Source: Semisulcospira habei
Taxonomy: Eukaryota > Mollusca > Gastropoda > Semisulcospiridae
Direction of reading: 5' to 3'
NCBI GenBank assembly: GCA_036245525.1
Contig: BTPG01000005.1
Coordinates: 179,560,198 to 179,624,197, forward strand
DNA: 64,000 nt
The notes below the pieces were generated by a model. The model had not been told where the DNA came from. It saw only the letters and a list, made by a program, of their open reading frames with translations, and did no database searches. Shown piece by piece: positions 21,297-34,806 of this stretch (within the stretch, counting starts at the first letter, position 1; each line of letters begins with the position of its first letter). Both the position numbers and the translations under genes were made by a program.

Positions 21297-22628
21297 ATCA
21301 CTACCCTTGAGCTGCTTGGGTCGAGACCCTCGTACGAACTGACACTACAACTAAGAATTTTGCAGGCTTGTCGATTAGATTCGCCATGGAATAGGCCCCA
21401 AAATTAATGCTTTCAGATGAACGTGATCCTGTAAAACTCCCAGTAGGTTAAATCTTGAAATGACTCTGCAGTTTTATGATTTTGATTTGACCTCAATGAA
21501 TGTTCTGTCTTCGTGTATGCTTAGGTAGTTCAAATTTAGTCTGTTTGGTAGTCACAGTTTGTGATTTTAATATAATATATACAAATATGTTTTTATGTTA
21601 TTTCTCAAAGGGTTCAGTGTTGATATATGGCTCCATCTTCAAACAAAATCCCATCAAATAGTCATTTTTGATTAATGTAATTTAAATCTGTCTGGTCCCT
21701 TGGAATTATGATTTGCAAATAACCTGTATAGATTACAGTAATTCTCAAATGGGTCACACTTTAAATGTTTATATCTTTATTCTAATTTAACCTTGGCTGA
21801 TGCAAAACGACATCAACATTTGATGATACTTTGAGGCTTACAAACTACAACAATAAAAAAAAATCACGTATCATTTTCTCCATGTTGAATTCTCAGGAAT
21901 GACAAACTGTCAAATGGAAAAATCGCCATAATATGGTTTAATCTCCAAACAACATTAATTGGCATAGAAACACATGCAAACGAATATAGCAACATAATTA
22001 GGCAGAATTCTGATCTACAGTCACTTACATTGCTTGAATAAAATTGTTAAATGGCCCAATCTTCAAATGGATGTAACTTCTGTTTGATCAGTTTTACAGA
22101 GTTTATAAAAGCGGATTTGTGAAGTCTTATTATAGCAGAACCCAAAATCACAAGCATCACTTATTCACCATGCAGTCCCATCGAACCGACACAATAACTT
22201 TGCTTTCCTCCCCGATTCCTGGCATCGATATCATAACACACCTATCGAATAATGATGCTGTCCAGCTTGTTTCAAAAGTCTGATCTATCAAACTGTCAGC
22301 GCGCAGTCTGAAGTGTTATTGAGGGAAAATGTGTTGTTATGTGGTGTTTTTGTGTGTTTTTTTATGTACGTTTTCACACTGTGTTCATGCTGGATTTTTG
22401 TGTGTGCTGCTAACCCCGATGAAAGCGTTTCATTAGGTTTGTGTGTTTCTTTCTTTCTTTTTTTTCTTTGTTCTCTTATTTCATTCTTTGGTTGTTGATT
22501 TTTTTTAACGTGTTGTTCATGTCGTTGATGTTGTACTTCTTGTTGATGATGATGTTGTTTGCGGATGTTTACTTGTCCGTGTGCAGTATAACTGACTGAT
22601 TAATTGTGTCCGGAACTGCTCGACTTAA
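21297..22628. other. AT-rich spacer, no gene seen
   Basis: About 1.3 kb with no long frame, no recognised repeat and only short T-runs. It is the largest low-repeat interval in this half of the window. Confidence 0.5.
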
Positions 22629-22730
22629 AAAACAAACAAACAAAAAAACAAAAAAAAAAACAACAACAAAAAAAACCCAAAAAACAAACAAACAAACAAA
22701 AAGCTTTGTGTGTGTGTGCGTGCATGCATG

Positions 22731-22801
<71 letters not shown>
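22629..22801. repeat. (CAAA)-rich tract followed by (TG)n
   Basis: A-rich CAAA repeats to 22700, then GTGCATGCATGCATG and about 60 bp of TG. Confidence 0.95.
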
Positions 22802-22805
<4 letters not shown>

Positions 22806-22912
22806 GATCTATTCATCCTCAAGGTGGGTTCGCGAGCATTAACAATATTTCAAAAAGATAAAAAGGACTACAGGGTAGTCGGTGCAAGCACACACTCAGC
22901 CAAATCATTTTT

Positions 22913-22965
22913 GGGCCGATGTCAGCCGCAGTTGGCCCGCGCACAGCTGCGGCTGACATCGGACC
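22913..22965. repeat. hairpin family E
   Basis: GGGCCGATGTCAGCCGCAG pairs with CTGCGGCTGACATCGGACC. CTTTTGCACACCGGGA just after it resembles sequence after the hairpins at 34364 and 41330. Confidence 0.75.
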
Positions 22966-23121
22966 GAAGACCTTTTGCACACCGGGAACAGCTTGTGACA
23001 GAGGGACGGCCAGACACACCTGATGAACCTCTGACTACAACCGAGAATACTAGACTGAAGTACTGTACTCTTACTGATATTTGATAGCCACGTGCTTGCG
23101 TGCCAGTCTGCTGAACACACA

Positions 23122-23796
23122 TTGACCCCTTCACTGCCAGCGACTATAAGCGATACCACAAACCTCGGGTGAGGCAAGCGCTGGCAGATACAGTACATAT
23201 ACTAAAGAAAATTACTCAGCGCTTGACCAACAAAACAGTTAGAACCCTTGGATCCTTCCTTATGGCACCCAAAAACAAACAAAAAAATCCCTTGGCTTCT
23301 TTCTTATGGCACCCACAAACAAGCAGATTTCTTGGCTTATTCCTTCTTCCTTGTGGCACCCACAAACAAACAGATCCCATGGCTTCTTCCCAATGGCACC
23401 CACAAACAAGTAAATAAATCCCTTGGCTTCTTCCCTGTGGCACCCACAAACAAACAGATTCTTTGGATTCTTCCTTATGGCACCCACACACAAACAGATC
23501 CCTTAGATTCTTTTTCACGGCACCCACAAACAAACAGATTCAGTGGATTCTTCCTTATGGCACCCTTTTTCTTCCTTATGCACCCAAAGGGTGCCATAAG
23601 GAAGAAGCCAAGAAATCTGTTTGTTTGTCCAGCGCTAGGTAATTTCCCTTGGTATGTGTGCACTACTTGATCTAAACATGTGGAGTCGTCGCAGACAGAC
23701 GGAACATGGTCTAAGGAACATGGATAATAACGAGACTGGACTGGCTCAATGAGGGCCTATGACTCTTCTTGTCGTGTCTTGGCAGTGAAGGGGTAA
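23122..23796. mobile_element. TH-C-type element enlarged by a minisatellite
   Basis: Terminal sequences CCCCTTCACTGCCAG and TTGGCAGTGAAGGGG next to TTGA and GTAA mark TH-C-type ends. The interior is not the usual GCCCCCGC hairpin but a 40-bp minisatellite plus one inverted unit. Confidence 0.7.
23246..23628. repeat. 40-bp minisatellite with an inverted final unit
   Basis: About eight units of the form CTTGGCTTCTTCCTTATGG, then CACCCACAAACAAACAGAT. A single inverted unit at about 23588-23628 follows, so the left units can each pair with the one right unit. Peptides through the array repeat GTHKQT-like units and are not a gene. Confidence 0.88.
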
Positions 23797-24258
23797 ACTC
23801 ACTCAAGGAGCCCCGCATCAATCGATGCAAAAGTGTCGTATAGCCTAACCTTCAGCACAGGTACGTGTTAATAAGTTAAACGCGATAGGCAACATTCTTG
23901 GTATTCTTATTTACGGCGTGTTTCCGGTTAAGTGGAGTGGTTTACTACTGTTTGTGATTTCGATGCAAGACCCAAGAATGGAAAATATTTCCTAGAATGA
24001 AAAAGGAGACGGAAGTGATACATTAATCTTGTTGACATTGTTTTTGTTTTCGTGAAAAATCTAGAATTGAAACTATTTCCTACACGGAGCCTAGATTGGA
24101 AGCACGAGCAATGCCTCAAAGAACAATAATTATTTTTAAAAAGTTGGTTAGGTTAATAAGTGAAACAAGTGATAGTCTTCGGGCCGATTCTCCCTCTATT
24201 CTGCAGCAGCAGCAGCAACAACAACTATAACATCAACAACAGCAACACAATCTTAAAA
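23797..24258. other. no gene seen
   Basis: Only a short (CAG)/(CAA) run near 24203-24245. Confidence 0.4.
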
Positions 24259-24474
24259 TTGACCCCTTAATTGCCGGAGCCTTTTGCAAGAGACATAAAC
24301 CCTCATGAGCCCCCGCAGTCGCGGGGGCTCATGAGGATTTATGTCTCTTGTTGGTCCTACGTTCACAATGCCTACTGTCTGTTCACATTTACATCTGTTT
24401 CTTTACGCGAATGTCAGTCAGCGTGCAGTCGTTTCTGCCGCGAAATTCGTGATCAGTGGCAGCGAAGGGGTTAA
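24259..24474. mobile_element. TH-C hairpin element
   Basis: TTGA-CCCCTTAATTGCCGG left, GGCAGCGAAGGGG-TTAA right. Both arms read AAGAGACATAAA..TTTATGTCTCTT, differing together from the common AGGCATAGA. Confidence 0.85.
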
Positions 24475-24607
24475 ATTACAACACTGTAATGTTTTGCTGT
24501 CATTTCCTTCTGGACAGTCATGGCCATTCGTACCTATCATCATATTGGTGAGGTTTTGTTTGCAACGAAAGACTCGCAACAACGAAAGAGAGAGAAATCA
24601 CGGCGGA

Positions 24608-24675
24608 CAGACAACACTCCAAACATCTCCAAGAGGCATAAATCCTATGCCTCTTGGAGATGTTTGGAGTGTTGT
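24608..24675. repeat. perfect hairpin, 31-bp arms
   Basis: GACAACACTCC..CAAGAGGCATA and its exact inverse flank AATCC. Flanks resemble 4030-4135 (GTTGCAAACGAAACC), suggesting a second copy of an unnamed element at about 24540-24775. Confidence 0.8.
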
Positions 24676-25005
24676 CTAAGCTTACGGTATATGAAGGTTA
24701 TTCGCCGTGAGTTAATTCGCTCGCATTCGTTGTCAGAAGTCGTTCGTTGCAAACGAAACCCCACTAATAATCTGGTACATGAAATTATTACTATTATGAA
24801 ATTATTATGAAAGACAGTGTAACAAGTAAAGCGCCTCCTTAAACAGGGCTTCTCGGTACAAAATGCATTTAAGCACTTTATACACAGTCGGCTGACTCCC
24901 CGGTACATCTTCACATTAATCTTCATGCTGACTCAACAGCGACCCAAACACACCCCTCTGAGTACATGTTTTGAAGCAGGTATGCGTGGTGATGTAGACT
25001 GATTT
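24676..25005. other. no gene seen
   Basis: Apart from the element flank up to about 24775, nothing is recognised. Confidence 0.4.
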
Positions 25006-25211
25006 TTAACCCTTTCATTGCCAGTGGAGGCAAATCGTGTGTCTGAAATCTGTGTTAACTCAACGACAAAAAGCCCCACTAGTCCTGATAGCAAGTGGCC
25101 TGAGCAAGAGGTACAGATCCGCATGAGTCCCCGGCATCTGCGAGGACCCGTGATGATCTGTCTCTCTTGCAGTTGGATCTTGTTCAGTTTTCTCCGCAGT
25201 GAGGGGGTTAA
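25006..25211. mobile_element. TH-C hairpin element, divergent arms
   Basis: TTAA at both ends with CCCTTTCATTGCCAG and CGCAGTGAGGGGG. The centre (GAGTCCCCGGCATCTGCGAG) has drifted and pairs poorly. Confidence 0.82.
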
Positions 25212-25796
25212 GCAAAGGGATAGTGGCTTTTACAAGGCATGGCATATAAGCTGAGTTCAATATACCACGTCATCATGTCAGTTGCACACCCTTTACGTCA
25301 CAGTGTACGCCCGTGAAAACCCGATGAATCCAGTCTGATCAGCCGATTCCTGGCAGGCACGACACATAAATTCTCAGAAGGCTCTGCTGCGGCAGTGTCA
25401 CATGGGGATCTGTGTATCTAAATAGATGGAGGGAGGATCTCTAGCAATAACCACCCACGTCTCCATGACGTTACTAAACCCACCCCAGACACACTGAGTA
25501 TCCTGGTCGGAAGGCAGTCTAAAGATTGCCGGACGTAAAGGCTAGACGCTGTACTCAACGACAGAACAGAGTAAACCCGTCTGACCTTCACCGCTGAGAC
25601 AGGCCGCGCAAGACACGCAAGAAAAATGAAAATCTAACCCTAACCTTTGAGAAGTGTAAAGGCTAAGTTAAAGGGTTTTCAACCTCTATTTTCTGCTTTC
25701 CTTTCACATGAAACCCTTGCGGCAACTGTTTTACTACACGTTGAGAAGTGTGTCAACTAAAATATAACAACTATTGTTGGAAGGGCTAATTCAGAC
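25212..25796. other. no gene seen
   Basis: Mixed-composition spacer without recognised frames or repeats. Confidence 0.45.
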
Positions 25797-25923
25797 CTAG
25801 TCATTCGAACCCGGACTTTTAACTCATTCCAGACGTGGCGAATCCAGATACGCGGCATATGCCGCGTATCCGGCTTCGCCACGTCTGGAATGAGTTAAAA
25901 GTCTGGGTTCACATGCCTAGGTC
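25797..25923. mobile_element. TH-D hairpin element with extended palindrome
   Basis: Core TTAA-CTCATTCCAGACGTGGCG and its inverse lie at 25819-25898. Pairing continues outside the TTAA: GAACCCGGACTTTT against AAAAGTCTGGGTTC, and GACCTAGTC against GCCTAGGTC. Confidence 0.78.
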
Positions 25924-26743
25924 TGAATGTGTCAATACACCCGCCAACGCAGCACAGCCGCATACAAGGCATAGACCTTCATGATGCTACTCGAGTTGTG
26001 GGGGCACATGTGATTCCACTCCTCTTGCTAGCGCAGTGTATGTGCCGTTCTCCTGAAGTAAACACACCCGTCAAATGTGGTCGGTGTTATTGAGAATGAC
26101 CTCATTGTCCCCACTGTGTGTCCAGTTGTACTTTTTAACCTGACTCACCTGAACAGGTCAGGTTATGTCCATATGGCGTGATGCTGCCTCGAAGAAATGC
26201 GCCCGCTTGTTTGACACGGAAAAGTAATTAGCTGAATGAGCTTGTCCAAACACACTCGAAGGCGGATCCTGAAATCCGTAAAGAGTGGTCCGAGGCATCG
26301 TTCGGTTGAAGGGTGGGAAGGAGGGGAATGGAAAGGTGTCCAAAAGTGTTCCGAAGGAGTTAGTAATTTGGGATTAACGCCAAGCAGGCAACTAAGGCCA
26401 TCTCACGGCGGTGTTCCGAAGGAGAACAGTCAACCATTTCTACACAAAACAATTAATTAATTAAAATCACACCGACGATGGGAAAAGTGGAAGGTTACCC
26501 TGCGAGAGTTTCATTGAAAACAAGGGACAGTAGTTCACGTTTTCATTGTGATACAATGGATGTATATGATCGTCTTGTTCTTTATCTGCGTATTTTTCTA
26601 TGGGCTGGCGATTGGGTGCCTGATAGGAGGGGGCGGTGGATCTAACTGTTTGTATGTCCAGCGCAGGTGTGTGAACTGTTCTACCAGTGCTAGCCTCACC
26701 TATCTGGTTTGTGAAAATGAAAATATCGCTTTATGTCTATGGC
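25924..26743. other. spacer with repeat fragments
   Basis: A decayed TH-C hairpin lies at about 25968-26033 (AAGGCATAGACCTTCATGA). A minus-strand SINE 3' end lies at 26374-26413 (GCAGGCAACTAAGGCCATCT). No gene is seen. Confidence 0.5.
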
Positions 26744-27380
<637 letters not shown>

Positions 27381-27462
27381 ACATTGTTGCTGTTGTTATA
27401 CATTGTTGCTGAACTGACGCAAAGCACCAGACACGTCATTGTAATACATGAACCGACACAAG

Positions 27463-27575
<113 letters not shown>

Positions 27576-27646
27576 CCACTGAGTCTGCGTGCCAGACAGT
27601 CTGCCCGGTAGTACTCAACCCTGACCCCCTGGCTGTTGAGCGCCTG

Positions 27647-29080
27647 ATGGCGGAGATATCGGCTCTCCGATCCGCCGTTGGGGAGATCCGCCACTCGTAC
27701 AACATCGAGGTGGATTCGCTGCACACGGAGATTAGACACCTGCGTGAGAGGATCACCCAGCTGGAGGGGGAGAAGGATGGCCAGAGAAGCGACAGGAAAA
27801 GCGGTAAGAAGAACCCGTCACCCCCGTCCAACACTCGGCCTAAGCAAGCGCTGGAAAAGTCGCCAACCTCAACGACAACTTCTGAGCCCCCGCGTGCATC
27901 TACGCTAACCCCCGAGCGCAAAGAGCCGGCACCAAACCGACCATCTTCAGATACCGACAAAGCCACTGACCTTTCTGCACTCCGAAACCTAAAGCCCGGC
28001 ACCCAGACGCTACTTCTCGGCGATTCGATACTACGTGGCCTTCATGGAGACCTGATGTCTGTCACTGGCACAGACAAAGCGCAGGTCGTGTCAGTGTCAG
28101 GCCTCGACAGAGCCGGCATCCTCCAGCACCTTCACGATGCCGACCCCACGAATGCAGTCACCACAGTCGTCATGCATGTCGGCATCAATGACTGTAAGCG
28201 TGGGTTCGTCATCGGCAAGAAGGGCTGGAAGGATGTGATTTCTGCTGCCAGACGAGTCTTCCCCAAGGCAGAAATCTTCATCTCATCCATCCTGCCCACG
28301 ATCAACGAACGTCAGCAGCCGGATCCATGCGTCACAGACACCAACCTTTGTCTCAGGGAGGTGTGCCACTCGCTGAAGGTAAACTTTATTGACAACGACC
28401 AAGTGTTCTACACAAGGACCGGCGAGGTAAAGAGCGGTTGGTTTAGAGACGCCATCCATCCGAACAAGCGGGGCACCAGTGCTCTCGCTGTAAACATCAA
28501 GCGGGCGTACTCTGGCCGTACCTACAACATCGTAACCCGCCCCACTGAGGCTAGACACCAAAACCCACACCGCCACGGACAGCTAAATGTACCCGGGCAT
28601 GGCGGTAAAAACGGGCATCCCGGCCCTAGAGACCAGGGGCCTCAACACAGTCAGCGCCCTCAGCACGCAGCCAGTTCAAGCTTGGCGCCCCGATTCCGCG
28701 AGGAGCAGGCTGTGACGAAAGTCTTCAGAATGGCGCCCAGATTCCACCAAGAGCAGGCTATTGCAAAAGACTCTAGTCAGCACGATCCGAACCATGCTGA
28801 CCGTACACCAGCGCCGTTTGCGTATGGCGGTAGATCAAAGGCCGGGGCTGCTCCAGAACACAAGCCACAGCAGCCCGGCTATGATAGCACATCAACACTC
28901 ATGGGCGCCCCTTCCTACATGGCAGGCGGTCGACCTGTGTACCCCTACCCGTACCCCAAACCCCCAACTTTCCCCTATCCCCCGCCGCCCCCACCCCCTG
29001 GAGTGCCGCAGCTTAGTGAGAGTGACTGTGCCGCCTTGTTTTCGCTTCTTCAAAAGTTCAGGCCACGCGCCGGAAATTAG
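27647..29080 (+). CDS. LINE ORF1 protein with SGNH/GDSL esterase domain
   Basis: Open from 27452 without an ATG until 27647, which I take as the start (477 aa). Codons upstream in the same frame (ACQTVCPVVLNPDPLAVERL) look protein-like, so the true start may have been lost at the microsatellite. Residues 1-45 are heptad-like (ISALRSAV, LHTEIRHLRERITQLE), a probable coiled coil, followed by a Ser/Pro/Lys-rich linker. The esterase fold shows LLLGDSILRG with Ser127, VGIND with Asn181, and DAIHP with Asp268 and His271, so all catalytic positions are present. The C-terminus is proline-rich (YPYPKPPTFPYPPPPPPP). CR1-type ORF1 proteins with esterase domains are known. They are thought to bind the element RNA and possibly lipid, but the role is not settled. 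Confidence 0.85.
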   Translation: MAEISALRSAVGEIRHSYNIEVDSLHTEIRHLRERITQLEGEKDGQRSDRKSGKKNPSPPSNTRPKQALEKSPTSTTTSEPPRASTLTPERKEPAPNRPSSDTDKATDLSALRNLKPGTQTLLLGDSILRGLHGDLMSVTGTDKAQVVSVSGLDRAGILQHLHDADPTNAVTTVVMHVGINDCKRGFVIGKKGWKDVISAARRVFPKAEIFISSILPTINERQQPDPCVTDTNLCLREVCHSLKVNFIDNDQVFYTRTGEVKSGWFRDAIHPNKRGTSALAVNIKRAYSGRTYNIVTRPTEARHQNPHRHGQLNVPGHGGKNGHPGPRDQGPQHSQRPQHAASSSLAPRFREEQAVTKVFRMAPRFHQEQAIAKDSSQHDPNHADRTPAPFAYGGRSKAGAAPEHKPQQPGYDSTSTLMGAPSYMAGGRPVYPYPYPKPPTFPYPPPPPPPGVPQLSESDCAALFSLLQKFRPRAGN

Positions 29081-29624
29081 GACACGCGTGATAGCCATTT
29101 CGACATTCTTTGATAAAGTCCCACTGTGCGCGTTTTGTGGACCAATTATTGACAGTAATTTCCAATCTGCTATTATCATTTCCCGATTTAAATATACTTT
29201 TTTCACTTAGCGATTTTTAAAAATATTATACTTGTACCATTTTCTTAGACTTTAAATTTGTTTGTTTTTCTTTCTTCTTATTTTTAAGTCGTCAAATTAG
29301 CTTTGTGTATTATGAACTTTGTCGCAGGTGAACGTGCATAGTTCCTTGACAAGTCATTTTTCATTTGTTTTCTTTTATAGTTGCTGACTTTTTTATTTTT
29401 TGTTGACATAACCAAGCAAGAAAACCGTAAACATTCTGCTGAACCTAGACTAAGCGCGTGATAAACATTGTGTTTCTTTGCCGTGTATTCTTTTATTGAG
29501 CTTATTTCAAGCATTCTATAGATATTGATATTAGTTGATTTTTATTTTTTATTTTTTTGGATTATTTTTTGTGACCATATTAATTTTGTATTATATTTTT
29601 CGTTACATTTGTGTTTTTACCGAC
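29081..29624 (+). other. inter-ORF spacer of the LINE
   Basis: AT-rich 544-bp spacer with no conserved frame. Its length is unusual for a bicistronic element and may hold an internal translation signal; nothing specific is visible. Confidence 0.5.
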
Positions 29625-32465
29625 ATGCAAAATCGTAATCTAAATACTGTTCCGAAACGAACAGACGAACTGAGAATTGGCCATCTTAACATATACCATC
29701 TATTTAACAAGGTACCCGATTTATCTGTGTTCCTAAACACGCCCTTACATTTTCATATTTTTGGTGTGTCCGAGTCGAGGCTTAAAAGTTCAATAAGGGA
29801 TAACTCCATTTCTGTCCCAAATTTCTCAGTACTCCGCAGAGATGCCTCAAGCCCACAACACACTGGACTAGCTGTATATATACATAATTCAATACTTGGT
29901 AACGTCAAACGGCGACAAGACTTAGAGTCAGCTCAAGTGGAAAGCTTGTGGGTAGAAGTGAAGACATCTAAATCACTCCCCGTCCTCATTGGCTTTATTT
30001 ATAGAAATCCCGCAGCCAGCTGGGACTGGTATGATGACTTCGTAGCAATGATGGATAGCGTAAATCAAAATAAAGCTGACGTTGTTCTTTTGGGCGATTT
30101 TAATATTGATCTTTCTAAATCTAAAGGGTCCAATGCTGCATGGGCGTCAACAACAGCACTATTCGGTTTAGAACAGTTAATTAAAACCCCCACTAGAACC
30201 ACATGTACATCTTCAACCCTGATTGATCATATTTATGTGACAAATGATGATAAAATATCAAATGTACATGTTCCCTCCTTAGCTGTCAGTGACCATAACC
30301 CAGTATGTTGCACAGTCTCCATGAAACTAGACAAAGAGAACAAAAAGAGACATAAAACAATTAAATATCGTTCTTTCAAAACATTTAATAACGGCGACTT
30401 TCTGCGGGATCTGCGCAATACTCCTTTCAGGGACGTGTATAACCACACTTCTCCTGACAGTGCCCTGTCGTACTGGATGGATCTATTCCTTGGAGTCCTA
30501 GATAAGCATGCGCCCATACGAGAAAAACGAGTTAAGCACTCTACCCTGCCACCCTGGTTAACAGTAGATGTCAAACAGGCCATGTCATTTAGAGACAAAC
30601 TTAAGAAAGAAAAACAGTTTGATGAATATAAGAAACAACGAAATCGTGTTAAATACTTAGTGAGAGCGTCAAAAAAACTGTTCTTCCAGGAAATGATTAG
30701 GGACAAAAAAGATACAGCATCGGTGTGGAAAGCCCTGAATGTTATAACAAAGGGTAAATCAGCCCCTGAAATACCATCCCATTTGTCAGCTGATATATTA
30801 AATAAGCACTTCCTATCGACAGCTGAAACACTTGCTCAGTCAGCTGCAAGTAGTAACGCAGAGTACCAAGTTCCTAGTGTACTGGAAAAATACTGTGAGG
30901 CCAAAAATATACTGCAGACATTCATCATTCCTGATATTACCGTCGCTGAAGTCGGCAAATTCATCTCTAGCATGCCGAACAAAAAGTCCACCGGGATGGA
31001 TGGTATAGACAACAAAATTCTGAAAATGTCACTACCATATACGGTAGAGGCACTCACTTATATCTTTAACCTCTGTATAAAACACAGCACGTTTCCAACT
31101 ATTTTCAAAGAGGCCAAGGTAATTCCAATCCCTAAATCAAAAGATCTTGAAGATGTCAATAACTACCGTCCTATCTCACTTTTGTCGGCCCTGTCAAAGC
31201 CCCTTGAAAAACACATACAAAAACACCTCCTCGATTTTCTAGAAAAGGGCAATTTCATAAATATTCATCAGTCCGGCTTTAGACCGAAACACTCATGTCA
31301 GTCAGCACTGGCACACATTGTAGACAGCTGGCTGGAATCAATAAATAAAAACCTGATGTCTGGAGCTGTTTTCTTAGACCTACAAAAAGCATTTGATCTT
31401 GTCGACCATGACATTCTCTTAAAGAAGCTAGCAGCATACCATATAAGTGAAACTGCCATAGCATTTTTTAGATCATACCTAAAAGACAGAAAACAAAAGG
31501 TATATACTAATGGAAAATACTCTAAACAAGGACAAGTTAACTACGGTGTCCCCCAGGGGTCGATCTTGGGACCTCTTCTATTTATAATATTCATTAATGA
31601 TTTGCCTTTGCATATTACTAACACTGATGTTAATTGCAATCTGTTTGCGGACGATACGAGCCTCCATGTTTCGGGTAAAAAAACAGCTGACATTAACATT
31701 AGCTTACAAAGTAGTCTCAGCGAGGTTTCCGACTGGTGTAGAGAGAATCATATGGTTCTTCATCCAGGAAAAACAAAGAGTATTTTAATCACTACACGAC
31801 AAAAACACCAACGCCGACCACAGCCGTTACATTTACAACTGAACGCTAAACCGATAGAACAAGTCACAGAGCGTAAATTCTTGGGAATACACGTTGACGA
31901 ACAATTATGTTGGGAGACGCATATAAATACAGTCTGTAAAACCATTGCTAAAAACACTTTCCTGTTGTCCCAGCTTAGACAAGTAACGGATACACATACT
32001 CGTAAACTGTTTTTTCATTCCCATATCAAGTCTCACGTTGATTATGTCTCCACAGTGTGGGACGGTTGTAGTGATGTTCACATGAACAGGTTAAACTCTA
32101 TATATAAAAGAGCTGTCAAAATGATAGATACGCGGCCCATTCCTACCATAGACAAATTTAGACATCTAAACATTCTCGGCCTGCGTCAACAACTTAAGTT
32201 CAACAAATGCATCCTCGTGCACAAGATATTAAATAACATGACACCGCAGTATCTAACCACCAAATTTGTGCCACAGCAAGAACGCGAACGGTCCTCAAGG
32301 AACAATACTTTACCCCTACCTCTGCCTAGAATTGACCTCTTTAAAACTAGTTTATCCTTTTCTGGACCGTTTGTATGGAACACTATTCCTGCACATTTGA
32401 AGACTATAGCCTCACTTGGAATGTTTAAAACGAAACTTTTCGATTACCTGATGAGCCAAACATAA
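29625..32465 (+). CDS. LINE ORF2: AP endonuclease and reverse transcriptase
   Basis: Complete 946-aa frame from the first ATG to TAA. The frame stays open upstream to about 29535 but has no earlier ATG. The endonuclease shows HLNI (Asn22), VSESRL (Glu50), LLGDFNIDL (Asp158, Asn160), LIDHIYV (Asp201) and SDHNPV (Asp223, His224), the full active-site set. The RT shows NNYRPISLL, QSGFRPKHSC, VFLDLQKAFD (about 582-591), YGVPQGSILGPLLF (about 640) and LFADDTSL (FADD at 674-677). A C-terminal region ends FKTKLFDYLMSQT. All catalytic residues are present and no break is seen. The motif forms fit the CR1/L2 group; the exact clade would need a tree. It nicks target DNA and reverse-transcribes the element RNA there. 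Confidence 0.93.
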   Translation: MQNRNLNTVPKRTDELRIGHLNIYHLFNKVPDLSVFLNTPLHFHIFGVSESRLKSSIRDNSISVPNFSVLRRDASSPQHTGLAVYIHNSILGNVKRRQDLESAQVESLWVEVKTSKSLPVLIGFIYRNPAASWDWYDDFVAMMDSVNQNKADVVLLGDFNIDLSKSKGSNAAWASTTALFGLEQLIKTPTRTTCTSSTLIDHIYVTNDDKISNVHVPSLAVSDHNPVCCTVSMKLDKENKKRHKTIKYRSFKTFNNGDFLRDLRNTPFRDVYNHTSPDSALSYWMDLFLGVLDKHAPIREKRVKHSTLPPWLTVDVKQAMSFRDKLKKEKQFDEYKKQRNRVKYLVRASKKLFFQEMIRDKKDTASVWKALNVITKGKSAPEIPSHLSADILNKHFLSTAETLAQSAASSNAEYQVPSVLEKYCEAKNILQTFIIPDITVAEVGKFISSMPNKKSTGMDGIDNKILKMSLPYTVEALTYIFNLCIKHSTFPTIFKEAKVIPIPKSKDLEDVNNYRPISLLSALSKPLEKHIQKHLLDFLEKGNFINIHQSGFRPKHSCQSALAHIVDSWLESINKNLMSGAVFLDLQKAFDLVDHDILLKKLAAYHISETAIAFFRSYLKDRKQKVYTNGKYSKQGQVNYGVPQGSILGPLLFIIFINDLPLHITNTDVNCNLFADDTSLHVSGKKTADINISLQSSLSEVSDWCRENHMVLHPGKTKSILITTRQKHQRRPQPLHLQLNAKPIEQVTERKFLGIHVDEQLCWETHINTVCKTIAKNTFLLSQLRQVTDTHTRKLFFHSHIKSHVDYVSTVWDGCSDVHMNRLNSIYKRAVKMIDTRPIPTIDKFRHLNILGLRQQLKFNKCILVHKILNNMTPQYLTTKFVPQQERERSSRNNTLPLPLPRIDLFKTSLSFSGPFVWNTIPAHLKTIASLGMFKTKLFDYLMSQT

Positions 32466-32539
32466 CAACACTGGGCATTTAAACAAACCCTGATGGTTAA
32501 TGCTTTTATGTAATATAATTATGCATTTATCTATATTGT

Positions 32540-32540
32540 T

Positions 32541-32613
<73 letters not shown>
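32540..32613. repeat. (TG)n in the LINE 3' UTR
   Basis: Pure TG tract 75 bp after the ORF2 stop. Confidence 0.95.
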
Positions 32614-32616
<3 letters not shown>

Positions 32617-32858
32617 GTATAAGATGAATGTTAAGTGTTATTATTATTTTGTGTCATTTTTAAAAAAAAATTTATTGTTGCTTGAAATAATATGTGTAAA
32701 TATAATTTTTTTTTAAATTTTTTTATTATTATTATCTTTTAATTTATTTTATGTTGTAGATGTTAGCAACGGCAAGTTTGTAAAATGGCGATTTGTTTCT
32801 GTCAAAACTTTTTACCGTTGATAAATAAAGTTTCATCATCATCATCATCTCTCTCTCT

Positions 32859-34178
<1,320 letters not shown>

Positions 34179-34363
34179 ATCTTGTGTTTTTTTCTTCACA
34201 AAAATGGACCTTAGGGAAATAAACAGTAATTGCTTTTGGTATGGAATGGATACGTTTCAATCATCGTATCGTTTCCGTTTCATTCATTGTATACAATAAA
34301 CATTCGCTTTTCACACCAAAAAATGGACTGACTGTCTTTTGCCCTCACAAGGCAAAACCCCAA

Positions 34364-34412
34364 CGTACAAAAGGCCATTGGGCCGACGTCGGTCCGATGG
34401 CCTTTTTGCGCA
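34364..34412. repeat. hairpin family E
   Basis: AAAGGCCATTGGGCCGACG against CGTCGGTCCGATGGCCTTT, with TTTTGCGCACTGGG after it. Confidence 0.7.
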
Positions 34413-34578
34413 CTGGGAGGATTCCCTAGAGCCCCCCCCCCCTCGGACCCCCTCTAGATCCGGATGTTACTCACACAGTCCTAGATATATACTGTAACGA
34501 GACGTCAAAGGTCACTTGGGGCGACGTGACATTTTCTGTCGCGGAACGCACCAAGTGGGGACATTTGTGGGTTCATCA
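34413..34578. other. no gene seen
   Basis: Short spacer with a C-run at 34429-34441. Confidence 0.4.
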
Positions 34579-34806
34579 TTAACACCTTCACTGTCAAAAA
34601 AAAAAAAAAAAAAAAAAGAAACAAAAAAAGCGAACGCCACACAACTGCAAGAGGCAAAAAACACTCATGATCCCCCACATATGCGGGGCCGGGGCTCATG
34701 AGAATCTTTTGCCTCTTGCTGGTCTTATTTATATCCGTGTTCCTGGGTTCCCCTGCCCTGCTTTTGAAAGACTTAATTTTGTGTTCACTGGCAGTGAAGG
34801 GGTTAC
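34579..34806. mobile_element. TH-C hairpin element
   Basis: TTAA-CACCTTCACTG left, CTGGCAGTGAAGGGG-TTAC right. Both arms read AAGAGGCAAAA..TTTTGCCTCTTG where the common form is GGCATAGA. An A-run of 23 lies near the left end. Confidence 0.82.

Noticed and set aside
23248..23670. 140-codon frame with repeated GTHKQ-like peptide
   Set aside because: It is a translation of the 40-bp minisatellite; several frames are open at once and the inverted unit breaks the pattern.
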